NCBI GenBank assembly: GCA_030653505.1
Contig: JAURZK010000028.1
Span: 1-41,363, forward strand
Length of the DNA: 41,363 nt
Reading direction: 5' to 3'
From: Rubrivivax sp.
GTDB lineage: Bacteria > Pseudomonadota > Gammaproteobacteria > Burkholderiales > Burkholderiaceae_C
Under the pieces are notes generated by a model, which worked only from the letters and a program-made list of their open reading frames with translations, was not told the origin of the DNA and ran no database searches. Numbering within the stretch: position 1 is the stretch's first letter; the number at the start of each line of letters is the position of its first letter. This document shows positions 11,273-20,175 of this stretch, piece after piece. The translations under genes and the position numbers were made by a program.

Positions 11273-12328
11273 ATGTTCGACACCCTGCACCAATACGGCA
11301 ATGCCACCCTGGGCACCGGCGCCTGGCTGGTGGTCTGGACGCTGATCAAGATCATCGCGCTCGTGCTGCCGCTGATGGGCTGCGTCGCCTACCTCACGCT
11401 GTGGGAACGCAAGGCCATCGGCTGGAGCCAGGTCCGCCCCGGCCCCAACCGCGTGGGTCCTTATGGCCTGCTGACACCCATCGCCGACGCGGTGAAGCTG
11501 ATCTTCAAAGAGATCATCCGCCCCACGGCGGCCAACAAGGCCCTCTTCTTCCTCGGCCCGGTGATGACCATCATGCCGGCGCTGGCCGCCTGGGCCGTCA
11601 TCCCCTTCGGACCCGATGTCGCGCTGGCGAACGTCAACGCCGGCCTGCTGTTCCTGATGGCCATCACCTCGATGGAGGTCTACGGCGTGATCATCGCTGG
11701 CTGGGCCAGCAACTCGAAGTACGCCTTCCTGGGCGCACTGCGTGCCTCGGCGCAGATGGTCAGCTACGAGATCGCGATGGGCTTCTGCCTCGTCGTCGTG
11801 CTCATGGTCTCGGCCAGCATGAACCTGAGCGAGATCGTCGCCGTGCAGGGCCGCGGCACCTTCGCCACGCTGGGCCTGGGTTTCCTGTCGTGGAACTGGC
11901 TGCCGCTGCTGCCGATCTTCGTCGTCTTCTTCATCTCGGGCCTGGCCGAGACCAACCGCCACCCCTTCGACGTGGTGGAAGGTGAAAGCGAGATCGTCGC
12001 CGGCCACATGATCGAGTACTCGGGCATGTCCTTTGCGATGTTCTTCCTGGCCGAGTACGCGAACATGATCCTGGTGAGCATGCTCACCACGCTGCTCTTC
12101 CTGGGCGGCTGGTTGTCGCCCGTGGGTTTCCTGCCCGACGGCTGGTTCTGGCTCGCGGCCAAGGTGTTCGTCGTCGCCACGATGTTCCTGTGGGTGCGCG
12201 CCACCTTCCCGCGTTTCCGCTACGACCAGATCATGCGGCTGGGCTGGAAGGTCTTCATTCCCATCACGTTGATCTGGCTCGTGGTCGTTGGGCTCTGGAT
12301 CCAGTCGCCTTTCAACATCTGGAAGTAA
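11273..12328 (+). CDS. nuoH: NADH-quinone oxidoreductase subunit H
   Basis: Membrane subunit that anchors the peripheral arm and forms the entrance to the quinone chamber. The 351-residue protein has about eight spans and the diagnostic motifs [20 protein letters not shown] and [20 protein letters not shown]; the latter is an acid-rich loop linked to quinone binding and proton coupling. The TAA stop at 12326-12328 overlaps an ATG (TAATG) that opens a 37-codon frame in the following repeat, described separately. The next nuo gene is 115 bases away, the widest gap in the operon. Confidence 0.97.
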   Translation: MFDTLHQYGNATLGTGAWLVVWTLIKIIALVLPLMGCVAYLTLWERKAIGWSQVRPGPNRVGPYGLLTPIADAVKLIFKEIIRPTAANKALFFLGPVMTIMPALAAWAVIPFGPDVALANVNAGLLFLMAITSMEVYGVIIAGWASNSKYAFLGALRASAQMVSYEIAMGFCLVVVLMVSASMNLSEIVAVQGRGTFATLGLGFLSWNWLPLLPIFVVFFISGLAETNRHPFDVVEGESEIVAGHMIEYSGMSFAMFFLAEYANMILVSMLTTLLFLGGWLSPVGFLPDGWFWLAAKVFVVATMFLWVRATFPRFRYDQIMRLGWKVFIPITLIWLVVVGLWIQSPFNIWK

Positions 12329-12441
12329 TGATGACCCCCAAGCTCGCTACGCTCGCTGCCCCCAAGGGCACCGAAGGGCCCCGTTCCGGGTCCTGGGGCG
12401 CTGACCTCCCTTGGGGCGGCCCGGCGGGAGGTCGGACGTAG
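12328..12441 (+). other. 37-codon open frame bridging nuoH and nuoI, inside an intergenic repeat
   Basis: An ATG overlaps the nuoH stop as TAATG (12326-12330), a second ATG follows at 12331, and the frame stays open until TAG at 12439-12441, two bases before the nuoI ATG. The peptide would start [14 protein letters not shown] and is rich in Gly, Pro and Trp; I recognise no domain. Its sequence is dictated by the repeat, so a dedicated peptide function is doubtful. It may keep ribosomes on the message between nuoH and nuoI. Given the high GC content, an open frame of this length can occur by chance. Confidence 0.25.
12334..12432 (+). repeat. Intergenic palindromic repeat of the CCCCAAGCTCGCT type, between nuoH and nuoI
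   Basis: The spacer starts ACCCCCAAGCTCGCTACGCT and contains a perfect nine-base inverted repeat, CCCCAAGGG (12360-12368) with CCCTTGGGG (12408-12416), enclosing further GC-rich pairing (GGGCCCC with GGGGC). I recognise this sequence type from memory as a dispersed intergenic element of Burkholderiales such as Rubrivivax and relatives; I see no second copy in this window. Its right end supplies GGGAGGT ahead of nuoI. Confidence 0.6.
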
Positions 12442-12443
12442 CC

Positions 12444-12941
12444 ATGTCGACCCTCGCTGCCATCAAGGACGTCGTGTCCAGCCTGTTCCTCGCCGAGCTC
12501 TTCAAGGGCATGCGCATCACGGGCAAGCACTTCCTGGCCAAGAACATCACGGTGCAGTTCCCGGAAGAGAAGACGCCGCTGTCGCCACGCTTCCGCGGCC
12601 TGCACGCGCTGCGCCGCTACGACAACGGCGAAGAACGCTGCATCGCCTGCAAGCTGTGCGAAGCGGTGTGCCCGGCCATGGCCATCACCATCGAGAGCGA
12701 CGTGCGCGCCGACGGCAGCCGCCGCACCACGCGCTACGACATCGACCTCACCAAGTGCATCTTCTGCGGCTTCTGCGAAGAGAGCTGCCCGGTGGACAGC
12801 ATCGTCGAGACGCATCACTTCGAATACCACGGCGAGAAACGCGGCGATCTCTATTTCACCAAGGACATGCTGCTGGCCGTGGGCGACCGCTACGAAAAAG
12901 AGATCGCAGCCAACCGGGCGGCCGACGCCCCCTACCGTTGA
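12444..12941 (+). CDS. nuoI: NADH-quinone oxidoreductase subunit I
   Basis: The 23 kDa-type ferredoxin-like subunit carrying clusters N6a and N6b, which pass electrons to N2. Both 4Fe-4S motifs are complete in the 165-residue protein: Cys66, Cys69, Cys72, Cys76 ([12 protein letters not shown]) and Cys105, Cys108, Cys111, Cys115 ([12 protein letters not shown]). I start at ATG 12444, which gives the usual N-terminus; an in-frame upstream codon at 12411 would translate repeat sequence. GGGAGGT at 12426-12432 is the only visible ribosome-binding site and belongs to the repeat, about 12 bases from the ATG. nuoJ follows after 54 bases. Confidence 0.96.
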   Translation: MSTLAAIKDVVSSLFLAELFKGMRITGKHFLAKNITVQFPEEKTPLSPRFRGLHALRRYDNGEERCIACKLCEAVCPAMAITIESDVRADGSRRTTRYDIDLTKCIFCGFCEESCPVDSIVETHHFEYHGEKRGDLYFTKDMLLAVGDRYEKEIAANRAADAPYR

Positions 12942-12955
12942 CGACAGGGCTGCAA

Positions 12956-12982
12956 GCCGCCTGCGGCCACCCCCGCAGCGGC
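12956..12982 (+). other. Hairpin in the nuoI-nuoJ spacer
   Basis: CTGCGG (12961-12966) pairs with CCGCAG (12973-12978) around loop CCACCC, and the stem extends through GCCGC/CGGC with one bulge. There is no T tract, so it is not an intrinsic terminator. It could stabilise mRNA ends after processing or tune translation of nuoJ, whose ATG lies 13 bases downstream. Confidence 0.45.
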
Positions 12983-12995
12983 GTGCGCTGAACAC

Positions 12996-13628
12996 ATGAA
13001 CACGATCACCGGCCTCTTCTACGTCTTCTCGGCAGTGCTGCTGCTGGCAGCCTTCCGCGTCATCACCGCGCGCAGCACGGTACACGCGGCGCTGTTCCTG
13101 GTGCTGGCCTTCTTCAGCGCCGCCTGCATCTGGATGCTGCTGCGCGCCGAGTTCCTGGCCATCGCGCTGGTGCTGGTCTACGTCGGCGCAGTGATGGTGC
13201 TCTTCCTCTTCGTCGTGATGATGCTGGACATCAACACCGACCAGTTCCGTCAGGGCTTCTGGACCCACCTGCCGGTGGCGGGCCTGGTCGGCGCGGTGAT
13301 CGCGCTGGAGATGGCGCTGGTGCTGATGCGCGGCTTCCAGCTGCAGGCGCCCGCGGCCACGGCGCGCGACCTGGAGTTGGGCAACACCAAGCTGCTGGGC
13401 ATCGAGATCTACACGAACTATCTCTACCCGCTGCAGTTGGCCGCAGTGCTGTTGCTGGTGGCCATCATCGCGGCCATCGCGCTGACGCTGCGCGAGCGCA
13501 AGGACGGCCGCCACATGAACCCGTCCGAGCAGGTGCGGGTGAAGAAGGCCGACCGCGTGCGGCTGGTGAAGATGGATCCAACGGTGGAAACCCCCTCGGC
13601 GCCGAAGGAAGAGGGGGGCACGACATGA
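12996..13628 (+). CDS. nuoJ: NADH-quinone oxidoreductase subunit J
   Basis: Membrane-arm subunit next to NuoA, NuoK and NuoH. The 210-residue protein has five predicted spans, with the conserved stretch [21 protein letters not shown] in the third (the hinge helix associated with coupling). The C-terminal 45 residues are hydrophilic and basic ([19 protein letters not shown]). The TGA overlaps the nuoK ATG (ATGA at 13625-13628). Confidence 0.95.
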   Translation: MNTITGLFYVFSAVLLLAAFRVITARSTVHAALFLVLAFFSAACIWMLLRAEFLAIALVLVYVGAVMVLFLFVVMMLDINTDQFRQGFWTHLPVAGLVGAVIALEMALVLMRGFQLQAPAATARDLELGNTKLLGIEIYTNYLYPLQLAAVLLLVAIIAAIALTLRERKDGRHMNPSEQVRVKKADRVRLVKMDPTVETPSAPKEEGGTT

Positions 13629-13954
13629 CCCTCGGGCCCATCACGCTCGGGCATTACCTGTCCCTGGGTGGCATCCTTTTCGCGCTGTCCGTCATCGGCA
13701 TCTTCCTGAACCGGCGCAACCTCATCGTGCTGCTGATGGCCATCGAGCTGATGCTGCTGGCCGTCAACCTGAACTTCATTGCCTTCTCGCACTACCTGCC
13801 GCTGGAAGCCGACCGCATGGCCGGGCAGGTCTTCGTGTTCTTCATCCTCACCGTGGCGGCGGCCGAATCGGCCATCGGCCTGGCGATCCTGGTGGTGCTG
13901 TTCCGCAACCGGGCGTCGATCAACGTCGAAGAGCTCGACGAGCTGAAAGGCTGA
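13625..13954 (+). CDS. nuoK: NADH-quinone oxidoreductase subunit K
   Basis: Small membrane subunit homologous to MrpC antiporter components and part of the proton path. The 109 residues form three spans. The two intramembrane glutamates essential in homologues are present as Glu41 ([16 protein letters not shown]) and Glu81 ([13 protein letters not shown]). The purine-rich run AAGGAAGAGGGGGG before the ATG provides the ribosome-binding site, and the start overlaps the nuoJ stop. Confidence 0.96.
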   Translation: MTLGPITLGHYLSLGGILFALSVIGIFLNRRNLIVLLMAIELMLLAVNLNFIAFSHYLPLEADRMAGQVFVFFILTVAAAESAIGLAILVVLFRNRASINVEELDELKG

Positions 13955-13964
13955 GCCCCGCGCC

Positions 13965-16001
13965 ATGGCATCCTCGATTTCACAAACGCTGCTGCTCACC
14001 ATCGCCCTGGCGCCTCTGGCCGGGGCCTTGATCGCCGGCCTGGCCGGCAAGCAGGTGGGCACACGCGGTGCGCACACGGTCACCATCCTGGGCGTGCTCA
14101 TCGCCTTCATCGGTTCGGTCATGGTGCTGCAGCAGGTGGCCGGCGGCGCGCGCTTCAACGCCACCGTCTACGAATGGCTGGTGGTCGGCAAGCTGGTGAT
14201 GGAAGTCGGCTTCATGGTCGACGGCCTGACCGCGATGATGATGGTGGTGGTGACCTTCGTCTCGCTGATGGTGCACGTCTACACCATCGGCTACATGGAA
14301 GGCGACCCCGGCTACCAGCGCTTCTTCAGCTACATCAGCCTGTTCACCTTCAGCATGCTGATGCTGGTGATGAGCAACAACTTCCTGCAGCTCTTCTTCG
14401 GCTGGGAAGCGGTGGGCCTGGTGAGCTACCTGCTCATCGGCTTCTGGTTCAAGAAGCCGACGGCCATCTTCGCCAACATGAAGGCCTTCCTGGTCAACCG
14501 GGTGGGCGACTTCGGCTTCATCCTGGGCATCGGCCTGGTGGTGGCCTACACCGGTTCGCTGAACTACACCGCGGTCTTCGCGCAGGCGCCCGAGATCGCC
14601 AAGCTCACCTTCCCCTACCCGACCTGGGGCGGCGACTGGATGCTGATCACGGTGATCTGCATCTGCCTCTTCATCGGCGCGATGGGCAAGAGCGCGCAGT
14701 TCCCGCTGCACGTCTGGCTGCCCGATTCGATGGAAGGCCCGACGCCCATTTCCGCGCTGATCCACGCCGCGACCATGGTGACGGCCGGCATCTTCATGGT
14801 GGCGCGCATGTCGCCGCTGTTCGAGCTGAGCGACACGGCGCTGAACTTCGTGCTGATCATCGGCGCCATCACCGCGCTGTTCATGGGCTTCCTGGGCATC
14901 ATCCAGAACGACATCAAGCGTGTGGTGGCGTATTCGACGCTGAGCCAGCTGGGCTACATGACGGTGGCGCTGGGGGCCAGTGCCTACAGCGTGGCCGTGT
15001 TCCACCTGATGACACACGCCTTCTTCAAGGCACTGCTCTTCCTGGCCGCCGGCAGCGTGATCATCGGCATGCACCACGATCAGGACATCCGCAACATGGG
15101 CGGCCTGCGCAAGCACATGCCCATCACCTGGATCACGGCGCTGCTGGGGTCGCTGGCGCTCATCGGCACGCCGCTGTTCGCGGGCTTCTACAGCAAGGAC
15201 AGCATCATCCTGGCCGTCGAGGCGAGCAATCTGCCGGGCACGCCGTTCGCCATCTTCGCGGTGGTGGCCGGTGTCTTCGTCACCGCGTTCTATTCGTTCC
15301 GCATGTACTTCCTGGTCTTCCACGGCAAGGAACGTTTCCACCACAAGCCCTTCCCGCCGGACGACGACCACGCGCACGGCCACGGTGACGACCACCACGA
15401 CGCCACGCCGCACGAATCACCCTGGGTGGTGACGGCGCCGCTGGTGCTGCTGGCGATCCCGTCCGTCGTGATCGGCTACCTCACCATCCAGCCCATGCTC
15501 TTCGGCGACCTGCTGAAGGACGCGATCTTCGTCGACGCCACGAAGCACCCGGCGATGGCGCAGCTGGCCGAAGGTTTCCACGGCGCCGCCGCGATGGCGC
15601 TGCACGGCCTGCAGACGCTGCCCTTCTGGCTGGCGCTGGCCGGCGTCGTCACGGCCTGGTGGTTCTATCTGAAGCAGCCGGGCATCCCGGTGGCCATAGG
15701 CAAGGCGCTCAGCCCCGTCGTGCGGGTGCTCGAGAACAAGTACTACCTCGACTGGTTCAACGAACACGTGCTGGCCGCCGGCGCGCGCCTCATCGGCAAC
15801 GGGCTGTGGAAGGGCGGCGACCAGATGCTCATCGACGGCGCCATCGTCAACGGCTCGGCGAGCCTGGTCGGCCGCATCGCCGGCGTGGTGCGGCAGTTGC
15901 AGAGCGGCCACCTCTACCAGTACGCGCTGGTGATGCTGCTGGGCATCTTCGGTCTGCTCACCTGGCAGCTCTGGCCTTACTTCAGCGGCTTGATGCGCTG
16001 A
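13965..16001 (+). CDS. nuoL: NADH-quinone oxidoreductase subunit L
   Basis: Distal antiporter-like proton-pumping subunit with the long lateral amphipathic helix. The 678-residue protein shows the family core GWEAVGLVSYLLIGFWF (TM5 glutamate), LFIGAMGKSAQFPLHVWLPD (TM7 lysine region) and the discontinuous-helix segment EGPTPISALIHAATMVTAG. An unusual feature is a His/Asp-rich loop at residues 466-485 with six histidines (15360-15419), between the late spans. nuoM starts 44 bases downstream. Confidence 0.97.
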   Translation: MASSISQTLLLTIALAPLAGALIAGLAGKQVGTRGAHTVTILGVLIAFIGSVMVLQQVAGGARFNATVYEWLVVGKLVMEVGFMVDGLTAMMMVVVTFVSLMVHVYTIGYMEGDPGYQRFFSYISLFTFSMLMLVMSNNFLQLFFGWEAVGLVSYLLIGFWFKKPTAIFANMKAFLVNRVGDFGFILGIGLVVAYTGSLNYTAVFAQAPEIAKLTFPYPTWGGDWMLITVICICLFIGAMGKSAQFPLHVWLPDSMEGPTPISALIHAATMVTAGIFMVARMSPLFELSDTALNFVLIIGAITALFMGFLGIIQNDIKRVVAYSTLSQLGYMTVALGASAYSVAVFHLMTHAFFKALLFLAAGSVIIGMHHDQDIRNMGGLRKHMPITWITALLGSLALIGTPLFAGFYSKDSIILAVEASNLPGTPFAIFAVVAGVFVTAFYSFRMYFLVFHGKERFHHKPFPPDDDHAHGHGDDHHDATPHESPWVVTAPLVLLAIPSVVIGYLTIQPMLFGDLLKDAIFVDATKHPAMAQLAEGFHGAAAMALHGLQTLPFWLALAGVVTAWWFYLKQPGIPVAIGKALSPVVRVLENKYYLDWFNEHVLAAGARLIGNGLWKGGDQMLIDGAIVNGSASLVGRIAGVVRQLQSGHLYQYALVMLLGIFGLLTWQLWPYFSGLMR

Positions 16002-16045
16002 ATGCCTGCCGCCGCCACAACAAGAATCACTGAAGAGAACAAGAG

Positions 16046-17521
16046 ATGGGTCTGCTGAGCCTTGCTATCTGGTTGCCGGTGGCCTTCGGCGTGCTGTTGC
16101 TCGCCGTCGGTCGCGACCAGAACGCCGGCGCCGTGCGCGCCATCGCGCTGGTGGGCGCGGTGGCTTCGTTCCTGGTCACGCTGCCGCTGATCACGCGCTT
16201 CGACACCGGCACCGCGGCACTGCAGTACGTCGAGAAGTTCAGCTGGATCCAGCGCTTCAACGTCAACTACCACCTCGGCGTCGACGGCCTGTCGTTGTGG
16301 TTCGTGCCGCTGACCGCCTTCATCACCGTCATCGTCGTCATCGCCGCCTGGCAGGTGATCGAGGAGCGCGTGGCCCAGTACATGGGCGCCTTCCTCATCC
16401 TCAGCGGCCTCATGGTGGGCGTGTTCTGCGCCATGGACGGGCTGCTCTTCTACGTCTTCTTCGAAGCCACGCTGATCCCGATGTACATCATCATCGGCGT
16501 CTGGGGCGGCCCGAAGCGCGTCTACGCGGCCTTCAAGTTTTTCCTCTTCACGCTGGCCGGCAGCCTGCTGATGCTGGTGGCGCTGGTCTACCTTTACTAC
16601 AAGAGCGGCGGCAGCTTCGACATCCAGGCCTGGCACCGGTTGCCGCTGCCGCTGAACGCGCAGACGCTGCTCTTCTTCGCCTTCCTCGCGGCCTTCAGCG
16701 TCAAGGTGCCGATGTGGCCGGTGCACACCTGGCTGCCCGACGCCCACGTCGAGGCACCCACGGGCGGCTCGGTGGTGCTGGCGGCCATCATGCTGAAGCT
16801 GGGCGCCTACGGCTTCCTGCGCTTCTCGCTGCCCATCGCGCCGGACGCCTCGCGCGAGTACGCGGGCTTCATCATCGCGCTGAGCCTCATCGCCGTGCTC
16901 TACATCGGCATGGTGGCGCTGGTGCAGAAGGACATGAAGAAGCTGGTGGCCTACAGCTCCATCGCGCACATGGGCTTCGTCACCCTGGGCTTCTTCATCT
17001 TCAACCAGCTCGGCGTGGCCGGCGCCATCGTGCAGATGATCAGCCACGGCTTCGTCTCGGGCGCGATGTTCCTGTGCATCGGCGTGCTCTACGACCGCGT
17101 GCACAGCCGCGAGATCGCGGCCTACGGCGGTGTGGCCAACACGATGCCCAAGTTCGCAGCCTTCGCGGTGCTGTTCGCGATGGCCAACGCCGGCCTGCCG
17201 GGCACCGCCGGCTTCGTCGGCGAGTGGATGGTCATCCTGGGCGCGGTGGACTACAACTTCTGGGTCGCCCTGGGCGCGGCCACGACGCTGGTCTTCGGCG
17301 CCGCCTACACGCTGTGGATGGTCAAGCGCGTCTACTTCGGCGAGGTCGCCAACGCCAACGTGAAGGCGCTGCAGGACATCAACGGCCGCGAGTTCCTGAT
17401 GCTGTCGCTGCTGGCCGCCGCGGTGCTGTGGATGGGCCTGTACCCCAAGCCTTTCACCGACGTGATGAACGTGTCGGTGGCCGAACTGCTGCAGCACGTG
17501 GCACGGCCCAAGCTGAACTGA
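16046..17521 (+). CDS. nuoM: NADH-quinone oxidoreductase subunit M
   Basis: Antiporter-like proton-pumping subunit in the middle of the membrane arm. The 491-residue protein carries YVFFEATLIPMYIIIGVWGG (conserved TM5 Glu), SVKVPMWPVHTWLPDAHVEA with its TM7 lysine, the half-helix PTGGSVVLAAIMLKLGAYG, and KDMKKLVAYSSIAHMGF. Fourteen spans are expected. The ribosome-binding region is AAGAGAACAAGAG directly before the ATG. nuoN begins 22 bases after the stop. Confidence 0.97.
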   Translation: MGLLSLAIWLPVAFGVLLLAVGRDQNAGAVRAIALVGAVASFLVTLPLITRFDTGTAALQYVEKFSWIQRFNVNYHLGVDGLSLWFVPLTAFITVIVVIAAWQVIEERVAQYMGAFLILSGLMVGVFCAMDGLLFYVFFEATLIPMYIIIGVWGGPKRVYAAFKFFLFTLAGSLLMLVALVYLYYKSGGSFDIQAWHRLPLPLNAQTLLFFAFLAAFSVKVPMWPVHTWLPDAHVEAPTGGSVVLAAIMLKLGAYGFLRFSLPIAPDASREYAGFIIALSLIAVLYIGMVALVQKDMKKLVAYSSIAHMGFVTLGFFIFNQLGVAGAIVQMISHGFVSGAMFLCIGVLYDRVHSREIAAYGGVANTMPKFAAFAVLFAMANAGLPGTAGFVGEWMVILGAVDYNFWVALGAATTLVFGAAYTLWMVKRVYFGEVANANVKALQDINGREFLMLSLLAAAVLWMGLYPKPFTDVMNVSVAELLQHVARPKLN

Positions 17522-17543
17522 TGACGGCCGGAACAACAACACC

Positions 17544-19025
17544 ATGAGCTCGATGAACTGGCCCGTCGTCTACCCCGAAATCTGGCTGCTGGTGGCCGCC
17601 TGCGGCGTGCTGCTGGTCGACGTCTTCTCCACCGACGCGCAGCGCCGCCCCACCTTCTGGCTCACCCAGGCCAGCGTCGCGGTCTACGCCGCGCTGCACC
17701 TGGCCATGTACGACGCCGGCGCCACCGCCTACGGCATGCAGCGCCTGGTGGTCGTCGACCCGATGGGCCACCTGCTGGCCTTCTTCGCCGCGCTCAGCGT
17801 GATGGTCACGCTGGCCTATGCCCGCCCCACCCTGGGCGCGCGCGACATGCTCAAGGGCGAGTTCTTCACGCTCACGCTCTTCGTGCTGCTGGGCATAGGC
17901 GTGATGTGCTCGGCCAACAACTTCCTCGTCGTCTACCTCGGCCTGGAGATGATGAGCCTGAGCCTGTATGCACTGGTCGCGCTGCGCCGCGACCACGCCA
18001 TCAGCACCGAAGCGGCGATGAAGTACTTCGTGCTCGGCGCGCTGGCCAGCGGCTTCCTGCTCTACGGCATGAGCATGATGTACGGCGCCACCGGCACGCT
18101 GGACATCCCGCGCCTGTTCGAGCGCATCGCCACCGGCAGCATCAACAAGGAGGTGCTGGTCTTCGGCGTCGTCTTCATCGTCGCCGGGCTGGCCTTCAAG
18201 CTCGGTGCCGCGCCCTTCCACATGTGGGTGCCCGATGTCTACCAGGGCGCGCCGACGCCGGTGACACTGCTCATCGGCGGCGCGCCCAAGTTCGCCGCGT
18301 TCGCCATCACCATCCGCCTGCTGGTGGAAGGCATGCTGGGCCTGGCGGTGGACTGGCAGCAGATGTTCATCGTGCTGGCGGTGGCCTCGCTGGCCATCGG
18401 CAACCTGGCGGCCATCGCGCAGAGCAACCTCAAGCGCATGCTGGCCTACAGCACCATCGCGCAGATGGGTTTCATCGTGCTGGGCCTGAGCGCCGGCGTC
18501 GTCAGCGGCAACACACTGAGCGCGGCCAACGCCTACAGCTCGGCGATGTTCTACCTGGTGGCCTACGTGCTGACGACGCTGGGCACCTTCGGCCTCATCA
18601 TGTACCTCAGCCGCCAGGGTTTCGAGAGCGAGCAGATCGAAGACTTCGCCGGCCTGTCGCAGCGCAGCCCCTGGGTGGCCGGCGTGATGACGGTGTTCAT
18701 GTTCTCGCTGGCCGGCATCCCGCCCATGGTGGGCTTTTTCGCCAAGCTGGCCATCATCCAGGCGCTGGTGTCGACCAACGTGCCCTTCTACATCGTGCTG
18801 GCCGTGGTGGCCGTGGTGTTCTCGCTCATCGGCGCCTACTACTACCTGCGGGTCGTCAAGGTGATGTGGTTCGACGTACCGGCGGGCAACGAGCCCGTGT
18901 CGCGCACGCAGGGCGTGACCTTGCTGCTGGCGGCCAACGGCGCCGCGGTCCTGCTCTTGGGGCCCTTCTCGGGCGGGCTGATGGCGATGTGCCGCGACGC
19001 CATCGTCAAGGCCCTGGCCAGCTGA
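17544..19025 (+). CDS. nuoN: NADH-quinone oxidoreductase subunit N
   Basis: Third antiporter-like proton-pumping subunit, adjacent to NuoK in the assembled membrane arm. The 493-residue protein has the diagnostic YLGLEMMSLSLYALVALRRD (TM5 Glu), FKLGAAPFHMWVPDVYQGAP (TM7 Lys) and the half-helix PTPVTLLIGGAPKFAAF, then NLKRMLAYSTIAQMGF. It closes the nuo operon. The following Nudix gene starts only 16 bases downstream with no terminator between them, so readthrough is likely. Confidence 0.97.
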   Translation: MSSMNWPVVYPEIWLLVAACGVLLVDVFSTDAQRRPTFWLTQASVAVYAALHLAMYDAGATAYGMQRLVVVDPMGHLLAFFAALSVMVTLAYARPTLGARDMLKGEFFTLTLFVLLGIGVMCSANNFLVVYLGLEMMSLSLYALVALRRDHAISTEAAMKYFVLGALASGFLLYGMSMMYGATGTLDIPRLFERIATGSINKEVLVFGVVFIVAGLAFKLGAAPFHMWVPDVYQGAPTPVTLLIGGAPKFAAFAITIRLLVEGMLGLAVDWQQMFIVLAVASLAIGNLAAIAQSNLKRMLAYSTIAQMGFIVLGLSAGVVSGNTLSAANAYSSAMFYLVAYVLTTLGTFGLIMYLSRQGFESEQIEDFAGLSQRSPWVAGVMTVFMFSLAGIPPMVGFFAKLAIIQALVSTNVPFYIVLAVVAVVFSLIGAYYYLRVVKVMWFDVPAGNEPVSRTQGVTLLLAANGAAVLLLGPFSGGLMAMCRDAIVKALAS

Positions 19026-19041
19026 ACCCGGCCGGCATCGC

Positions 19042-19659
19042 GTGGCCGCCGACGAACACCTGATCGAACGCGCCACCGGCGCCAGCACGCTGCTGCACCG
19101 CGGCTGGATCGAGCTGCGGCGCGACGAGGTCACGCTGCCCGACGGCAGCACCGCCACGCGCGAGTACCTGCGCCATGACGGCGCGGTGGCCGTGGTGCCG
19201 CTGCTCGACGACGGCGTCGCACCGCGCCTGGTGCTGGTGCGCCAGTACCGTCACCCGCTGGCGCGCGTGCTGCTGGAGTTCCCGGCCGGCAAGCTCGAGC
19301 CGGGTGAGGCGCAACTGGCCTGCGCGATGCGCGAACTGCAGGAAGAGACCGGTTACGTGGCGCGGGAATGGGCCTACGGCGGCGAGATCCACAACGCCGC
19401 GGCCTATTCCAGCGAAAGCATCTGGATCTGGTTCGCGCGCGGCCTGGTGCCCGGCCCGCCGCGGCCGGATACCGGCGAGTTCGTCGAGACCGTGACGCTG
19501 ACGCAGGACGCGCTCGAGGCCCTGGCCGACCGGGGTGAACTCACCGACGTGAAGACGCAGATCGGCCTGGCCTGGCTGCAGCGCTGGCAAGGCGGCCGCC
19601 GGGCGTTAACCTGGCACACCGCGGCCGACCCGGCACGGCCTATCATGTCGCCACGATGA
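19042..19659 (+). CDS. Nudix hydrolase, ADP-ribose pyrophosphatase-like
   Basis: Nudix enzymes hydrolyse nucleoside diphosphates linked to another moiety; this one resembles ADP-ribose pyrophosphatases and would recycle ADP-ribose from NAD turnover. The 205-residue product has a complete Nudix box at residues 83-105 (GKLEPGE, then RELQEETGY), matching GX5EX7REUXEEXGU with its metal-binding glutamates. A preceding AVAVVPLLDDG strand fits the fold. The start is a GTG; no upstream ATG fits. Position directly after a major NADH-consuming operon suits a role in NAD metabolism, but that is inference. The stop overlaps the next gene (ATGA). Confidence 0.85.
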   Translation: MAADEHLIERATGASTLLHRGWIELRRDEVTLPDGSTATREYLRHDGAVAVVPLLDDGVAPRLVLVRQYRHPLARVLLEFPAGKLEPGEAQLACAMRELQEETGYVAREWAYGGEIHNAAAYSSESIWIWFARGLVPGPPRPDTGEFVETVTLTQDALEALADRGELTDVKTQIGLAWLQRWQGGRRALTWHTAADPARPIMSPR

Positions 19660-20150
19660 AAGTGCTGAACCTGCGTTGTGCCAACGGCCACGGTTTTGAA
19701 GGCTGGTTCGGCTCGGAAGAGAATTTCCTCGACCAGAACGGCCGCGCGCTCATCGAGTGCCCGCTGTGCGCCGACCGTGTGATCAGCCGGCTGCCCTCGG
19801 CGCCGCGGCTGAACCTGTCTGGCGCGCGCGAGCCCACGCCGCTGCCTGCGCCGCAGCCCGAGCCCACGGTCCCGGCCCCGGCCGTGCTCGAGGTCACCGC
19901 CTCGGTCACCGGCATGCAGCCGACCAACCTGCAGGCCGCCTGGCTGGCTGGCGTGCGCCAGTTGCTGGCGCGCACCGAGGACGTCGGCACCCGCTTTGCC
20001 GAAGAGGCGCGGCGCATCCACTACGGCGAGGCGCCGAACCGCGGCATCCGCGGCCATGCCAGCCCGGAAGAGCGCGAGGCCCTGCTCGAGGAGGGCATCG
20101 AGACCGTGGCGATCCCCGTGCCGCGCGCGCTCGACGGCCCGGTGCAGTAG
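19656..20150 (+). CDS. DUF1178 family protein
   Basis: A 164-residue cytoplasmic protein of a conserved proteobacterial family without known function. The N-terminal segment begins MKVLNLRCANGHGFEGWF and contains Cys8, His12, Cys35 and Cys38 (IECPLCADRVISRLPSAP), a plausible small zinc-ribbon. A Pro/Ala-rich linker follows (about residues 55-80), then a helical C-terminal part with VGTRFAEEARRIHYGEA. The ATG overlaps the Nudix stop, so the two are translationally coupled. It ends 25 bases before the convergent FAD dehydrogenase gene. Confidence 0.85.
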   Translation: MKVLNLRCANGHGFEGWFGSEENFLDQNGRALIECPLCADRVISRLPSAPRLNLSGAREPTPLPAPQPEPTVPAPAVLEVTASVTGMQPTNLQAAWLAGVRQLLARTEDVGTRFAEEARRIHYGEAPNRGIRGHASPEEREALLEEGIETVAIPVPRALDGPVQ

Positions 20151-20175
20151 CCGCCGACGCCGCCTGCGTCCGCGC

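Noticed and set aside
13980..15413. A His/Asp-rich 477-codon minus-strand frame
   Set aside because: Antisense to nuoL and compositionally a shadow; not a metal-binding protein.
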